From positions 1 to 18,505 of the forward strand of contig JAHAZL010000076.1 of NCBI GenBank assembly GCA_018384055.1: a stretch of DNA of 18,505 bases. The letters run 5' to 3'. This DNA is from Treponema sp. (GTDB lineage Bacteria > Spirochaetota > Spirochaetia > Treponematales > Treponemataceae). Numbering within the stretch: the first letter of the stretch is position 1; the number at the start of each line of letters is the position of its first letter. Position numbers and translations under genes: made by a program. The notes beneath the pieces were generated by a model. It was not told the origin of the DNA. It did no database searches and worked only from the letters and a program-made list of their open reading frames with translations. Of this stretch, positions 1 to 6,935 are shown piece by piece.

Positions 1-2
1 TT

Positions 3-215
3 GCAAATCATTGTGGCATTGTGTATATGGATAAATCTGTTTTGGAAGAAGCTGCTAAACAATATGCATATTTGAGAAAAAATGGAATCACGATTGATGA
101 CGATGATATACTCATCGGCTCTTTTGCCATTGAAAAAGAATCTGTTCTCGTTACAAATAATACAAAGCATTTTAAGGATCTAAACGGAATCAAACTTGTA
201 AATTGGAAAGAATAA
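3..215 (+). CDS. PIN-domain toxin, VapC type (5' end outside window)
   Basis: Only the last 70 codons are present; the open frame runs off the left edge, so the ATG at 21 is probably internal. The C-terminal pattern fits a PIN-domain ribonuclease of VapC type: an acidic DDDD run leading into ILIGS, where the family has the third catalytic acidic residue (D-x-LIA), then LVTNNTKHF and a closing I-K-L-V-N-W strand. VapC toxins cleave RNA, often initiator tRNA or rRNA, and are held in check by a VapB antitoxin, which would lie to the left and is not visible. The gene ends 17 bases before a predicted integron attC site, so it is probably the ORF of a gene cassette; toxin-antitoxin modules are common cassette cargo in chromosomal integrons. 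The family call is fairly secure. The substrate and the presence of an antitoxin are unknown. Confidence 0.75.
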   Translation, partial: ANHCGIVYMDKSVLEEAAKQYAYLRKNGITIDDDDILIGSFAIEKESVLVTNNTKHFKDLNGIKLVNWKE

Positions 216-232
216 GGTGTATAAGAAAAATC

Positions 233-297
233 GCCTAACACAGTTTTCAAAGCCGACATTTTTGCCATTCGGCAAAAATGCGGTTTAAAACATTGTT
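233..297 (+). mobile_element. Predicted integron attC recombination site
   Basis: The site starts with GCCTAAC at 233-239, which matches the attC core RYYYAAC, and its outer arm AACA (237-240) pairs with TGTT (294-297). Inside, a two-base mismatched spacer is followed by GTTTT (243-247) pairing AAAAC (287-291), AAA (249-251) pairing TTT (284-286), and CCG (253-255) pairing CGG (281-283). C248, G252 and A256 are left bulged, all on one side. The top is a perfect 10-bp stem, 257-266 with 271-280, closed by ATTC. Bulged (extrahelical) bases on one arm, an unpaired spacer and a variable terminal hairpin are the known structural marks by which integron integrase recognises folded attC. Sequence complementarity stops just after the expected G^TT cleavage point (295/296): what follows is CCAT, not RRRY. 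This suggests the end of the array or a non-canonical junction. No integrase gene is in the window. Confidence 0.68.
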
Positions 298-313
298 CCA
301 TTGGACAGCCAAA

Positions 314-1714
314 ATGGAAGAAAAACTTCAGGACAAAATGTTTACCAACAGGCAGCTGGTATCCTTAATCATTCCGCTTTTTATTGATCAGATACTCAAC
401 GCAGCCGTAGGAATTGCAGATGTTGTCATGGTTGCTACTTTGGGTGAATATGCAGTTTCGGGTGTTTCCCTTGTGGACAGCATCAACATCCTTCTTTTTG
501 CCTTGCTCAATGCCCTTGGAACTGGTGGGGCCGTTGTTGTAAGTCAGTACCTTGGACGCAAAGACAGAAAGATGGCGGAAAATACGGCTGTTCAGCTCAT
601 ATATGTAATGCTTGGGGTTTCTTCATTTATAACTGCGGTTATGATAATTTTCTGCAGACCGATTCTTTCGGGAATTTTCGGTAAGGTTGAAGATTCTGTA
701 ATGGATGCAAGCTTAAGGTATTTCTGGATTACCATGCTTGCTTTGCCTGGCATTGCCCTTTATAGTGCCGTTGCAGCAATTTTCCGCGCCCAGGGGAATT
801 CAAAGCTTGCCATGTATGCTTCCACTATCGGAAATGCAATCAACATCGGTGGAAATGCGTTCTGCATTTTTGTGTTGAAGATGGGGGTTGAAGGCGTTGC
901 AATTCCAACAACTGTTTCAAGAATCGGTGGTGCTCTTCTGCTTACTTACTGGATGCTCAGGGAAAAACCATATCACGGGGAAACTCCGCTTTCCATCAGG
1001 AAAATGTTTCGTGTGGGCGTTGAGTTCAGCCTTGTAAAAAAGATTCTGAAAATCGGAATACCAAGCGGACTTGAAAACAGCATTTTCCAGTTCGGAAAAA
1101 TTCTGGTTCTGTCCTTGATTTCAACTTTCGGAACTACAGCCATTGCGGCCAATGCGACTGCCAACTCCCTTGCAACAATCGAAGTTCTTGCTCCCAGTGC
1201 AATAAACATTGCCATGCTTACAGTCATTGGAAGGTGTTGCGGGGCTGCGGATGAAAAGCAGGCCATGTACTACACAAAAAAACTTATGGTCATAGCTTAT
1301 GTTTCCATGTTCCTCTGGAATGTTCCGTACCTTTTAAGCCTCAGGGGAATTTTGGCATTCTATCATCTTTCGCCTGAGACTACGGAACTTGCCTGGTGGA
1401 TTACCATGTGCCACGGAGTCTTTGGGATTCTTTTCTGGCCAATGTCCTTTACCCTGCCAAATGCCTTGCGTGCGGCAAACGATGCAGCCTTCCCTATGAT
1501 AGTTTCGGTTATTTCAATGTTTGCTGTGCGCATCGGCATGAGCTATGTTTTCAAATATACTCAGATTTTCGGCCTCATTCCTTTTATGGGATGGACAGTA
1601 GCCTACGGTGCCCTTGGAACCTGGATTGCAATGGTATTGGACTGGGTGGTAAGGTCAAATTTCTTCATCTGGAGAATTGCCAGCGGAAAGTGGAAGGGCC
1701 GCAAACTGATTTAA
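314..1714 (+). CDS. MATE family efflux transporter
   Basis: A protein of 466 residues made almost wholly of hydrophobic segments, consistent with the 12 membrane helices of the multidrug and toxic compound extrusion family. The start resembles other MATE proteins: a short basic N-terminus, then LIIPLFIDQILNAAVGIADV and, after the first helices, VVSQYLGRKD. The halves repeat the same architecture, with a second P-S-G-LEN-like start (IGIPSGLENSIFQFGK) near residue 250. MATE pumps export cationic drugs or metabolites using a Na+ or H+ gradient; the substrate here cannot be told. An in-frame ATG at 278 lies inside the predicted attC hairpin, so I prefer ATG 314, which has a GGA about 8 bases upstream. 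No attC-like sequence follows the gene, so it is probably not itself a cassette but the first gene beyond the array. Confidence 0.9.
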   Translation: MEEKLQDKMFTNRQLVSLIIPLFIDQILNAAVGIADVVMVATLGEYAVSGVSLVDSINILLFALLNALGTGGAVVVSQYLGRKDRKMAENTAVQLIYVMLGVSSFITAVMIIFCRPILSGIFGKVEDSVMDASLRYFWITMLALPGIALYSAVAAIFRAQGNSKLAMYASTIGNAINIGGNAFCIFVLKMGVEGVAIPTTVSRIGGALLLTYWMLREKPYHGETPLSIRKMFRVGVEFSLVKKILKIGIPSGLENSIFQFGKILVLSLISTFGTTAIAANATANSLATIEVLAPSAINIAMLTVIGRCCGAADEKQAMYYTKKLMVIAYVSMFLWNVPYLLSLRGILAFYHLSPETTELAWWITMCHGVFGILFWPMSFTLPNALRAANDAAFPMIVSVISMFAVRIGMSYVFKYTQIFGLIPFMGWTVAYGALGTWIAMVLDWVVRSNFFIWRIASGKWKGRKLI

Positions 1715-1747
1715 TCATGCTGAAAGCGACAGTGGCTTTGCAAGCCG

Positions 1748-1756
1748 TGATATAAT
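1748..1756 (+). promoter_or_regulatory. Extended -10 promoter for the YitT gene
   Basis: TGATATAAT is a perfect TG-N-TATAAT extended -10 element. It lies 34 bases after the MATE stop and about 90 bases before the YitT start. No convincing -35 is seen, which is usual for extended -10 promoters. Between it and the gene the DNA is AT-rich with a small palindrome (TTGCATTGCAA). Confidence 0.5.
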
Positions 1757-1843
1757 TTTTGTAATTATACTGCGGTTTGATTTTCTTGAATTTGCATTGC
1801 AAAAGAACTAAATTCAAATTTGAGAAGTTCGAGGTTCTCTCTT

Positions 1844-2689
1844 ATGAAAGGCATTTATAGATTTTTGTTGGTTTCCGCAGCGGCTGTCGTAATGGCTGTT
1901 GATATCAATACTTTTGTTCACACAGGAGGCCTTTTGCCTGGAGGTTTTTCTGGCATTTCCCTTTTGGTACAGGACATTTTCAAAACATATTTCAACATAA
2001 AGATTCCTTACAGCCCAATTTACTGGGGGTTGAATGTTGTTCCTGCGGCAATCTGTTTCAAGTATGTAGGAAAAAAATTTACGTTGTATTCTATATGGAT
2101 GCTTGTACTCTGCGGCGTGCTTACAGACTTGATTCCTGGCCTTCATGTTACCGATGACATTCTTCTTACTTCTGTTTTTGGCGGAATACTGAATGGAGTC
2201 TCTGTCTGCCTTTGTCTTTTTGCAGGTGCAACTAGCGGCGGTACTGATTTCATTTCAATTTTTGTTTCTGAAAAGACAGGGAAAACCATCTGGAATTACA
2301 TTTTGATCTGGGACTGCTTTGTGCTGGTGATTTTCGGAATTCTTTTTGGCTGGAACAGGGCCCTGTATTCCATCATTTTTCAGTTTGCAAGTACTCAGAT
2401 TTTAAACACCATCTACAGACGCTATCAGAAATACACTCTCTTTATTGTAACGAACAAGGCTGATGAAATTATCGCCCTCATAAGGAACCGAGTGAACCAT
2501 ACCTGTACAATTATGGAAGGGAAAGGCGGATATACAGGTGATGACAGAAAAATAATTTATGCCGTCATTTCAAGCACTGATGAATTCAAACTGGTTCAGT
2601 CCATCAAGGAAGTTGATCCTGATGCCTTCATAAATACAATCGAGACAAAATTCCTTAAAGGCAATTTCTTCATGAAGAAGAACGATTAG
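1844..2689 (+). CDS. YitT family membrane protein (DUF161/DUF2179)
   Basis: A 281-residue protein with about five hydrophobic segments in the first two thirds, including a glycine-rich loop (GGLLPGGFSGISLL) and a second one (AGATSGGTDFISIF), both typical of the YitT family. A soluble C-terminal DUF2179 domain follows, seen as the stretch from KYTLFIVTNK through YTGDDRKIIYAVISS to VDPDAFINTIET. The family is widespread in Firmicutes and spirochaetes and has no firmly assigned function; transport has been proposed. ATG 1844 is preferred over the upstream TTG at 1820 because GAGG at 1831-1834 is well placed as a ribosome binding site. The last 20 bases overlap the 3' end of the convergent HAD gene. 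Confidence 0.88.
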   Translation: MKGIYRFLLVSAAAVVMAVDINTFVHTGGLLPGGFSGISLLVQDIFKTYFNIKIPYSPIYWGLNVVPAAICFKYVGKKFTLYSIWMLVLCGVLTDLIPGLHVTDDILLTSVFGGILNGVSVCLCLFAGATSGGTDFISIFVSEKTGKTIWNYILIWDCFVLVIFGILFGWNRALYSIIFQFASTQILNTIYRRYQKYTLFIVTNKADEIIALIRNRVNHTCTIMEGKGGYTGDDRKIIYAVISSTDEFKLVQSIKEVDPDAFINTIETKFLKGNFFMKKND

Positions 2690-3071
2690 ATTCTTTTGCG
2701 TTTGCTACGGCGATTCCAAGTCCGGCGGCCTTGAGCATTTCCATGTCATTGGACGCATCTCCAAAGGCAATGCATTCTTTGGGGCTTATGCCTAAAATCT
2801 TGCAGCAGCGTTCCATGCCCCTGTGCTTGCCGCTTTCAATTATTTCGTTGACGGAAACTCCGTTGCTTGTTACCGCGTATTTTAATCCTTCCATTTTAAG
2901 CAATTCTTTTGGGAATGAATTGAAGGCTCTGCCGCTGGACGGAACAAAATAAATGCCTTTTAAAATCAACATTCCTATTGTTTCTTTTGTATAATCTGTG
3001 AGGACTGAACCTGGTGCAAGCAAAGTTTTGTCCAGATCGGTAAAAACGCATTTGAAATTTTTTTGTTCCAT
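2670..3071 (-). CDS. Truncated Cof-type HAD hydrolase lacking its cap domain
   Basis: A 133-residue protein, about half the usual 260-280 of Cof-type HAD phosphatases. All four HAD core motifs can be seen: motif I DLDKTLL (residues 12-18), motif II in SSGRAF, motif III lysine in SGKHRG, and motif IV GDASNDMEML. The region between SNGVSVNEI and SGKHRG, where the family carries a C2-type cap of over 100 residues, is simply absent, and the frame is kept. The C-terminus is also cut short just after the GIAVANAKE strand and ends in a non-homologous NRSSS tail encoded inside the end of the YitT gene. It could be a decaying gene, or a capless phosphatase with changed substrate range. A good promoter stands directly before its ATG, so it may still be expressed. 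Confidence 0.75.
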   Translation of the reverse strand: MEQKNFKCVFTDLDKTLLAPGSVLTDYTKETIGMLILKGIYFVPSSGRAFNSFPKELLKMEGLKYAVTSNGVSVNEIIESGKHRGMERCCKILGISPKECIAFGDASNDMEMLKAAGLGIAVANAKESNRSSS

Positions 3072-3077
3072 GATGGG

Positions 3078-3106
3078 ATGATAGTGTGGAAAGGAAAATT
3101 AGACAA
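3078..3106 (-). promoter_or_regulatory. Promoter of the HAD gene, predicted leaderless
   Basis: On the minus strand TTGTCT (3106-3101), a 17-base spacer and TATCAT (3083-3078) form a sigma70-type promoter. Only 6 bases separate the -10 from the ATG at 3071, and no Shine-Dalgarno sequence is present, so transcription should begin at or next to the start codon. Confidence 0.5.
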
Positions 3107-3148
3107 GGAAGGTGTTGTTTAATTATCAGGTGATTTTGTTTGTGTGCG

Positions 3149-3157
3149 TGTTATAAT
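3149..3157 (+). promoter_or_regulatory. Extended -10 promoter for the DUF2971 gene
   Basis: TGTTATAAT matches the extended -10 consensus TG-N-TATAAT and stands 18 bases before the start codon, leaving room for the AGGAGG ribosome binding site (3164-3169). No clear -35 hexamer is seen. Confidence 0.5.
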
Positions 3158-3175
3158 TGAAACAGGAGGCAGCCT

Positions 3176-3979
3176 ATGGAAAACCTTTATCATTATACAG
3201 ACTTCAATGCCATGCGCGGAATCATTACGAACGGTGAAATATGGCTTTGGAATCTTAGGCGAATGAACGACAGTCAGGAAATGCTCTACTTTATAAAGAA
3301 ACTGAAATCTGCCGTTAAAAACTGCCTTGATTGTTCTCTCCATGAAAAAGTAGAAACCCTTTTCTCTGAAAACCTTAAGGATTTTGACAGGCTTTCAAGT
3401 TATGCCAGCTGCTTCAGCGAATATTCTGATGATGCGGCTCAATGGGCAAGGTATGCTAAAAACGGCATGGGAATTTGCATTGCCTTCAATAAAGAATATC
3501 TTGCAAAAATAGGTGAAGCAGGTCATGCTCCTTTATGCAAGGTAAGCTATTCAGGTGATGTTGATGGTCTTGAAATCGTTTCTGAAATTGCTGCCATTGT
3601 TAAAGAAGGTGAAAAGGACAATGACAGAATTAAGGAAATGTTCAACCGCCTTATAACAAGTTCACCATTGTTCAAGCACCCTTCCTTCATAAGTGAAAAG
3701 GAATATCGTCTTGTTTCTCTTCCATACAATGTGAATCAATATTTAGGTGAACCTCATTTCTTTGTTGAAGAAACAAACATCAAAAAATACTACATTCTGA
3801 AACTTAAGGAAGTTTGCGGAACCTTGGGAATCCATTATGCCGACCTCTTCAATGAAATCTGCATTGGTCCTGAAGCAAAAGTTACAAGGGAAGTTCTTTC
3901 CGATTATTTTGATTCTACCGGAATGAAGGAACTCTGCAGCAAAATAAAACTTTCAGAGTGTCCGCTCAGAAGATTTTAG
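3176..3979 (+). CDS. DUF2971 family protein
   Basis: A soluble 267-residue protein with the hallmarks of DUF2971. The N-terminal NLYHYTDFNAMRGII is followed by a tryptophan-rich strand and RRMNDSQEM. The central block ASCFSEYSDDAAQWARYA with GMGICIAF is the most conserved part of the family, and EKEYRLVSLP stands near residue 180. Biochemical function is unestablished. The order of an N-terminal H-Y-T, a central S/Y block and a late E-Y-R is loosely reminiscent of ADP-ribosyltransferase-like folds, but this is only inference. DUF2971 genes often occur singly in variable genome regions, as here. The start is certain: a full AGGAGG lies 6 bases before the ATG. It is transcribed alone from its own promoter; the next gene has a separate one. 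Confidence 0.85.
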   Translation: MENLYHYTDFNAMRGIITNGEIWLWNLRRMNDSQEMLYFIKKLKSAVKNCLDCSLHEKVETLFSENLKDFDRLSSYASCFSEYSDDAAQWARYAKNGMGICIAFNKEYLAKIGEAGHAPLCKVSYSGDVDGLEIVSEIAAIVKEGEKDNDRIKEMFNRLITSSPLFKHPSFISEKEYRLVSLPYNVNQYLGEPHFFVEETNIKKYYILKLKEVCGTLGIHYADLFNEICIGPEAKVTREVLSDYFDSTGMKELCSKIKLSECPLRRF

Positions 3980-4043
3980 GAGTCTATTTTTATGCGTGGA
4001 AGTGTCCATATCAGTCATTGTGGAAGTTAATTAGTTTTTTCTA

Positions 4044-4049
4044 TATACT
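4044..4049 (+). promoter_or_regulatory. -10 element of the U32 gene, predicted leaderless
   Basis: TATACT ends 7 bases before the ATG at 4057. There is no Shine-Dalgarno sequence in the T-rich stretch before the start. The -35 is weak: the nearest TTG-type hexamer, TTGTGG at 4018, has a 20-base spacer. The spacing matches the better promoters before hydG and hydE, which is the reason for calling it. Confidence 0.4.
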
Positions 4050-4056
4050 ATATTTT

Positions 4057-6342
4057 ATGACAGAACTATTAGCTCCTGCGGGAAATATCGAAGCCCTTGA
4101 TGCCGCTCTTGGCGAAGGTGCAGATGCAGTTTACATGGGACTTAAGAGCTTTAATGCTCGCCTAAGATCATCAAATTTTGCATGGAACCAGTTTGAAGCT
4201 GCAGTACAGAGCGTTCACCGCCTTGGAAAGAAAATCTATGTTACGGTAAATACAGTCAGTGAAGAACACGAGACTGAACGCCTTTACCGCTTTTTGAATT
4301 ACCTCAATAAAATCGGGCCTGATGGAATCATCGTTCAGGATTTTGGTGTTGTAAGAATGTGCCAGGAATTTTGTCCGAACCTTGAACTTCATGCGTCCAC
4401 ACAGATGAATGTTGAATCGGCAGCCGCAGCAAATCTTTTGAGCAGGGAAGGTCTTAAGCGCGTTGTTGTTGCCCGCGAACTTGGTCTTGAAGAAATCAAG
4501 CAGATCAAGTCTAAGACAAATGCTGAAATCGAAATGTTCGTTCATGGTGCCCTTTGTGTAAGTGAAAGCGGACTTTGTCTTTTCTCAAGTTATCTTGGCG
4601 GAAAATCTGCTAACCGCGGCATGTGTACTCAGGCTTGCCGTCGTCTTTACAACGCAGAAATTCCAGGCAATCTTTCTACAGGATATTATTTTTCTCCCTG
4701 TGACCTTGAACTCATCGGTCAGGTTCCGGAACTCATGCAGGCTGGTGTAGACAGTTTTAAGATTGAAGGCCGCATGAAGAGTGCGGAATATGTTGGTGCC
4801 GTTACTGCCGCATACCGCTATGTAATGGACCACTGGGAAACTGACAGGAAGGGTTCCATTGCAGAAGGACGCAGAATTCTTTCTACAGACTTTGCAAGGT
4901 CAAAGACCGATTACTGGTACGGGTTCAAGACTGTTGAAGAAGGCGTTGAAGAAGCCGGTGCCAAAATCCTTAATCCAAAGCAGGCTGGCGGTACAGGTAT
5001 CTACCTTGGAAAACTCAGTCTTTTAAGACCTGCCTCCGCAGAAGAAAAACAGCAGGCTGCAAATATCGCCGTAGAAAGCGAAAAGGCTACAGACATTCAG
5101 ATGGCTGTAATCTCTGGAGGTGACTATGACCCTGATCCTGGTGACAGCATTCGCCTTCACAAGCAGGATGACAGCGGACGTGAAAGCCACAAGGTCCGTG
5201 TTGTTACTGTAGATGAAAAAGACCAGAGGTGGGTTGATGTTCCTAACGGATTCGTTAAGGGAGACAGCGTTTACCTTCTTCAGACAAAGAGCATGTCAAA
5301 GAGATACAAGAGGGTTCTTCCTTCTGATCTTTCTCAGTTCAGAAAACAGCCGGGGCCTGAAAAACTTCCTGTTCTTGATCTTACTCCTGTTGATAAGAAT
5401 GGACTCAGCTGGTTCCCTGAAGGTCTCTATGTTGGAGTTTCAACAATTGCAGATGCTCATCTTATGGGACCTCTGCATCCTGTACGCGTTATCGTTGAAC
5501 TCAACTGTGAGACTACATACGACCTTCTTGTAAAGGACAAGCCTGAAAAACCTGTTTTGCCGTACAGCAAAAAGATGGTCATCATTTCCCTTGACCCTTA
5601 TGTTCCTGAAGGTTCGGAACCACAGCTGGAAGAAACTTTGGAAAAGCTTGTTGAAAAAGGATACACAACATTTGTCGTAAACAATCTGGCCCATATCAAT
5701 ATCCTTAAGGGAAAGAAGGGCGTTCACATGATTGCAGGACAGTACCTTTATACTTTCAACAAGTGGGCTGTAAGCTTCCTTGAAAATCAGAACATCATGG
5801 CGGTAATCCCACCAGCTGAAAATTCTGAACGCAACCTTAACGACACATTTGAAACAGAAAACGAAAGGTCCCGAGTTCTTGTAAGCGTATTCTCATATCC
5901 GGTCCTTTTCCGCATGAGGTTCAAGCTTCCAAAGGATTATGATTTTACTTATTTCAGCGATAAGGAAAGAATGGGATTCAAGGTAAACTCTACTGACGAC
6001 GGTTCTTTTGTAATGCCTGAAGCTCCATTCAGTCTACTTGATAAAATGGACAGCCTCAAAACAAAGGGATGGAAGCGCCAGCTCATTGACTTCTCAAAGA
6101 CAAAGGTTACTAAGGGTGATATTCGCGGTCTCCTTAACCTTCTCCAGAATCATGGTTATGTAGATGGCTGTTCCCGCTTTAACTGGAAGGACGGTTTCTA
6201 CAATCCTGAAAAAATGGAAGCTTACCAGGCTGCCAATGCAAGACGCGAACTTGAAGAAGCCGAAGGCATCAACGGTCGCAAGCCTCGCTATGGCAAACCT
6301 GGCAAAGGTAAAGGTAAGGGCGGAAAACCTCGCCGCCGCTAG
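4057..6342 (+). CDS. U32 family protein (RlhA/YdcP-like, long form)
   Basis: A 761-residue protein starting MTELLAPAGN, the canonical U32 start, with GADAVYMG at 21-28 and the strand LHASTQMNV near 111-119. The family's cysteine block is intact: C167, C174, C190 and C194 in HGALCVSESGLC...MCTQACRR, with C215 following. Relatives in E. coli (RlhA, TrhP) act in hydroxylation of 23S rRNA or tRNA, and these cysteines are thought to bind an iron-sulfur cluster, so the name peptidase is probably misleading. A small beta-rich domain (about 360-450) and a second half follow, ending near SRFNWKDGFYNPEKM. The last 20 residues are a Gly/Lys/Arg tail that could bind RNA. The ATG at 3958 lies inside the preceding gene and is rejected. 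The exact modification target is unknown. Confidence 0.85.
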   Translation: MTELLAPAGNIEALDAALGEGADAVYMGLKSFNARLRSSNFAWNQFEAAVQSVHRLGKKIYVTVNTVSEEHETERLYRFLNYLNKIGPDGIIVQDFGVVRMCQEFCPNLELHASTQMNVESAAAANLLSREGLKRVVVARELGLEEIKQIKSKTNAEIEMFVHGALCVSESGLCLFSSYLGGKSANRGMCTQACRRLYNAEIPGNLSTGYYFSPCDLELIGQVPELMQAGVDSFKIEGRMKSAEYVGAVTAAYRYVMDHWETDRKGSIAEGRRILSTDFARSKTDYWYGFKTVEEGVEEAGAKILNPKQAGGTGIYLGKLSLLRPASAEEKQQAANIAVESEKATDIQMAVISGGDYDPDPGDSIRLHKQDDSGRESHKVRVVTVDEKDQRWVDVPNGFVKGDSVYLLQTKSMSKRYKRVLPSDLSQFRKQPGPEKLPVLDLTPVDKNGLSWFPEGLYVGVSTIADAHLMGPLHPVRVIVELNCETTYDLLVKDKPEKPVLPYSKKMVIISLDPYVPEGSEPQLEETLEKLVEKGYTTFVVNNLAHINILKGKKGVHMIAGQYLYTFNKWAVSFLENQNIMAVIPPAENSERNLNDTFETENERSRVLVSVFSYPVLFRMRFKLPKDYDFTYFSDKERMGFKVNSTDDGSFVMPEAPFSLLDKMDSLKTKGWKRQLIDFSKTKVTKGDIRGLLNLLQNHGYVDGCSRFNWKDGFYNPEKMEAYQAANARRELEEAEGINGRKPRYGKPGKGKGKGGKPRRR

Positions 6343-6824
6343 AATACAACTTCTTCTTCTACTGCCTCCTCCTGTTCCTTCTGGTTGGCGGCAGCAACTT
6401 CTGCAAGCATGTTGATTTTTTCTTTCTTGCTTGCAGAAGTCTTTGGAGCGCTTTCTGCCCCTGCTTCTTCAGTTTCCTTGTCGCCTGTCTTCTTAAACAC
6501 CGGTTTGAATTCAATGTGTTCCGCAATGATGTCAACGCGGCTGTTTTTCTTTCCATTTTCATCAGTGCTTACATTCTGTTTGAGTCTTCCTACTACGCGG
6601 ATTCCTCTTCCTTTAAGGCACCATTTTTCGCAAGTTTCAGAAAGGTTTCCGAATGTGGAGATGTCAAAAAATGAAACATCATCAACATATTCGCCGTCAG
6701 AGTTCTTGTAGTATCTGTTTACGGCAATTGGGATTCTGCAAAATGAAGCGCCGTTCTTGCAAGTTTTCTTTTCCGGCTGGCGGACAACATTTCCTTCGAT
6801 GATTACCTGGTTCAATGAATTCAT
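6339..6824 (-). CDS. ssb: Single-stranded DNA-binding protein
   Basis: A 161-residue SSB. The OB fold occupies about residues 1-110 (MNSLNQVIIEGNVVRQPE, FCRIPIAVNRYY, VSFFDISTFGNLSETCEKWC, KGRGIRVVGRL), then a low-complexity acidic linker and a tail ending EEEVVF. The family tail is normally DDDIPF; here acid-acid-acid-hydrophobic-x-Phe is kept but the proline is replaced by valine. SSB coats single-stranded DNA in replication and repair and recruits partner enzymes through that tail. The start is supported by GAGG about 8 bases upstream on the minus strand. The gene is convergent with the U32 gene and the two stop codons overlap in one CTAG. It stands alone, not beside rpsF/rpsR, so it may be a second SSB or simply relocated. 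Confidence 0.92.
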   Translation of the reverse strand: MNSLNQVIIEGNVVRQPEKKTCKNGASFCRIPIAVNRYYKNSDGEYVDDVSFFDISTFGNLSETCEKWCLKGRGIRVVGRLKQNVSTDENGKKNSRVDIIAEHIEFKPVFKKTGDKETEEAGAESAPKTSASKKEKINMLAEVAAANQKEQEEAVEEEVVF

Positions 6825-6935
6825 AAAATATTCCTCACAAAATAAAAATGCGCATGCATCGGGAAAATCCGCGCGTCATTTTTCCTTCCGCATACGCTTA
6901 AATTATTTTCACTAAAAAATATTTTATGTCGGTTT

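Noticed and set aside
257..280. Intrinsic terminator of the VapC gene
   Set aside because: The stem is perfect, but no T-run follows it on either strand; it is better explained as the terminal stem of attC.
278..313. Upstream ATG for the MATE gene
   Set aside because: It falls in the terminal hairpin of the predicted attC site and adds residues with no family counterpart; ATG 314 has better context.
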